From the NCBI GenBank assembly GCA_020060625.1, contig JAGUZU010000043.1, forward strand, positions 1 to 33,788: 33,788 nucleotides of DNA, written 5' to 3'. Positions 33,720 through 33,788 of the stretch are shown here, in pieces (positions within the stretch are counted from its first letter, which is position 1; each line of letters starts with the position of its first letter). The notes beneath the pieces were generated by a model. The model saw only the letters and a program-made list of their open reading frames with translations, had not been told where the DNA came from and searched no databases. A program made the translations under genes and the position numbers. The DNA comes from Anaerolineales bacterium. Its GTDB lineage: Bacteria > Chloroflexota > Anaerolineae > Anaerolineales > Villigracilaceae.

Positions 33720-33777
33720 GGAATCCCGAAGTTCTACTTCGGAGTGCGGGTTTCCGAAAGTAGAACTTTCGGATTCC
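33720..33777. repeat. Two-hairpin palindromic element, copy B (58 bp)
   Basis: Ends GGAATCC and GGATTCC are inverted. Inside are CCGAAGT-TCT-ACTTCGG and CCGAAAGT-AGA-ACTTTCGG, joined by a stretch containing AGTGC. It corresponds position by position to copy A (2261-2316), with changes on both sides of the stems. It stands about 80 bases upstream of feoA. Confidence 0.75.
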
Positions 33778-33788
33778 TCGCCCGAAAA

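Overview
The window looks like chromosomal DNA of an uncultured or little-studied Chloroflexota (Anaerolineae-type) bacterium. This is inferred from gene content, not from a marker gene. The hints are Thr/Pro-rich surface lipoproteins with an NBR1-type Ig-like domain, a ROK-controlled maltodextrin ABC locus, an orphan roadblock/LC7 protein, a split FeoB, and very many small palindromic and heptameric repeats. The DNA is moderately GC-rich by eye, gene-dense, and no spacer exceeds 300 bp. No rRNA, tRNA, CRISPR array, transposase or phage gene was seen.

Layout. 1-2229: start of a divergent gene, then a GT-C-like membrane protein. 2392-7181 (minus): mfd, pth and a membrane-anchored Ig-like protein, with repeats in both spacers and inside mfd. 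7311-9434 (plus): roadblock/LC7 protein and pyrG. 9448-10146 (minus): NBR1-Ig lipoprotein. 10350-11648: eno. 11785-22187 (plus): a carbohydrate locus with ROK regulator, MFS sugar permease, MalK-type ATPase, sugar-binding lipoprotein, two MalF/MalG-type permeases, a surface GH13 lipoprotein and a cytoplasmic GH13 enzyme. 22298-25504: a giant polytopic membrane protein built from about seven ~100-residue modules. 25647-26021: an AT-richer small membrane protein. 26083-27048 (minus): a conserved protein of unknown function. 27084-28964 (plus): a D-2-hydroxyacid dehydrogenase and a PLP-dependent threonine dehydratase/serine racemase. 28959-30882 (minus): an amidase and a CBS-pair protein. 30947-33639 (minus): feoA, feoB G domain, feoB permease, and a FeoC-like Fe-S winged helix.

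How the genes work together. The sugar locus reads as one pathway. A surface lipoprotein alpha-amylase cuts alpha-glucans, the lipoprotein receptor and two permeases powered by the MalK-type ATPase import maltodextrins, and the cytoplasmic GH13 enzyme completes hydrolysis. The ROK protein is the likely local regulator. Hairpins and Shine-Dalgarno-like signals between these genes suggest tuned stoichiometry, especially for the binding protein. The feo block is a ferrous-iron uptake operon in which one FeoB protein is made as two polypeptides joined by an ATGA overlap.

The most unusual signal is the repeat load. Three unrelated palindromic elements and a heptamer track sit in frame inside mfd. 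Heptamer tracks fill both spacers around pth. A two-hairpin 56-58 bp element occurs near both ends of the window with compensatory base changes, and a look-alike lies between the two GH13 genes. A further element lies in frame in the 26083-27048 gene. This resembles an active population of small non-autonomous repeats that tolerate insertion into coding DNA.
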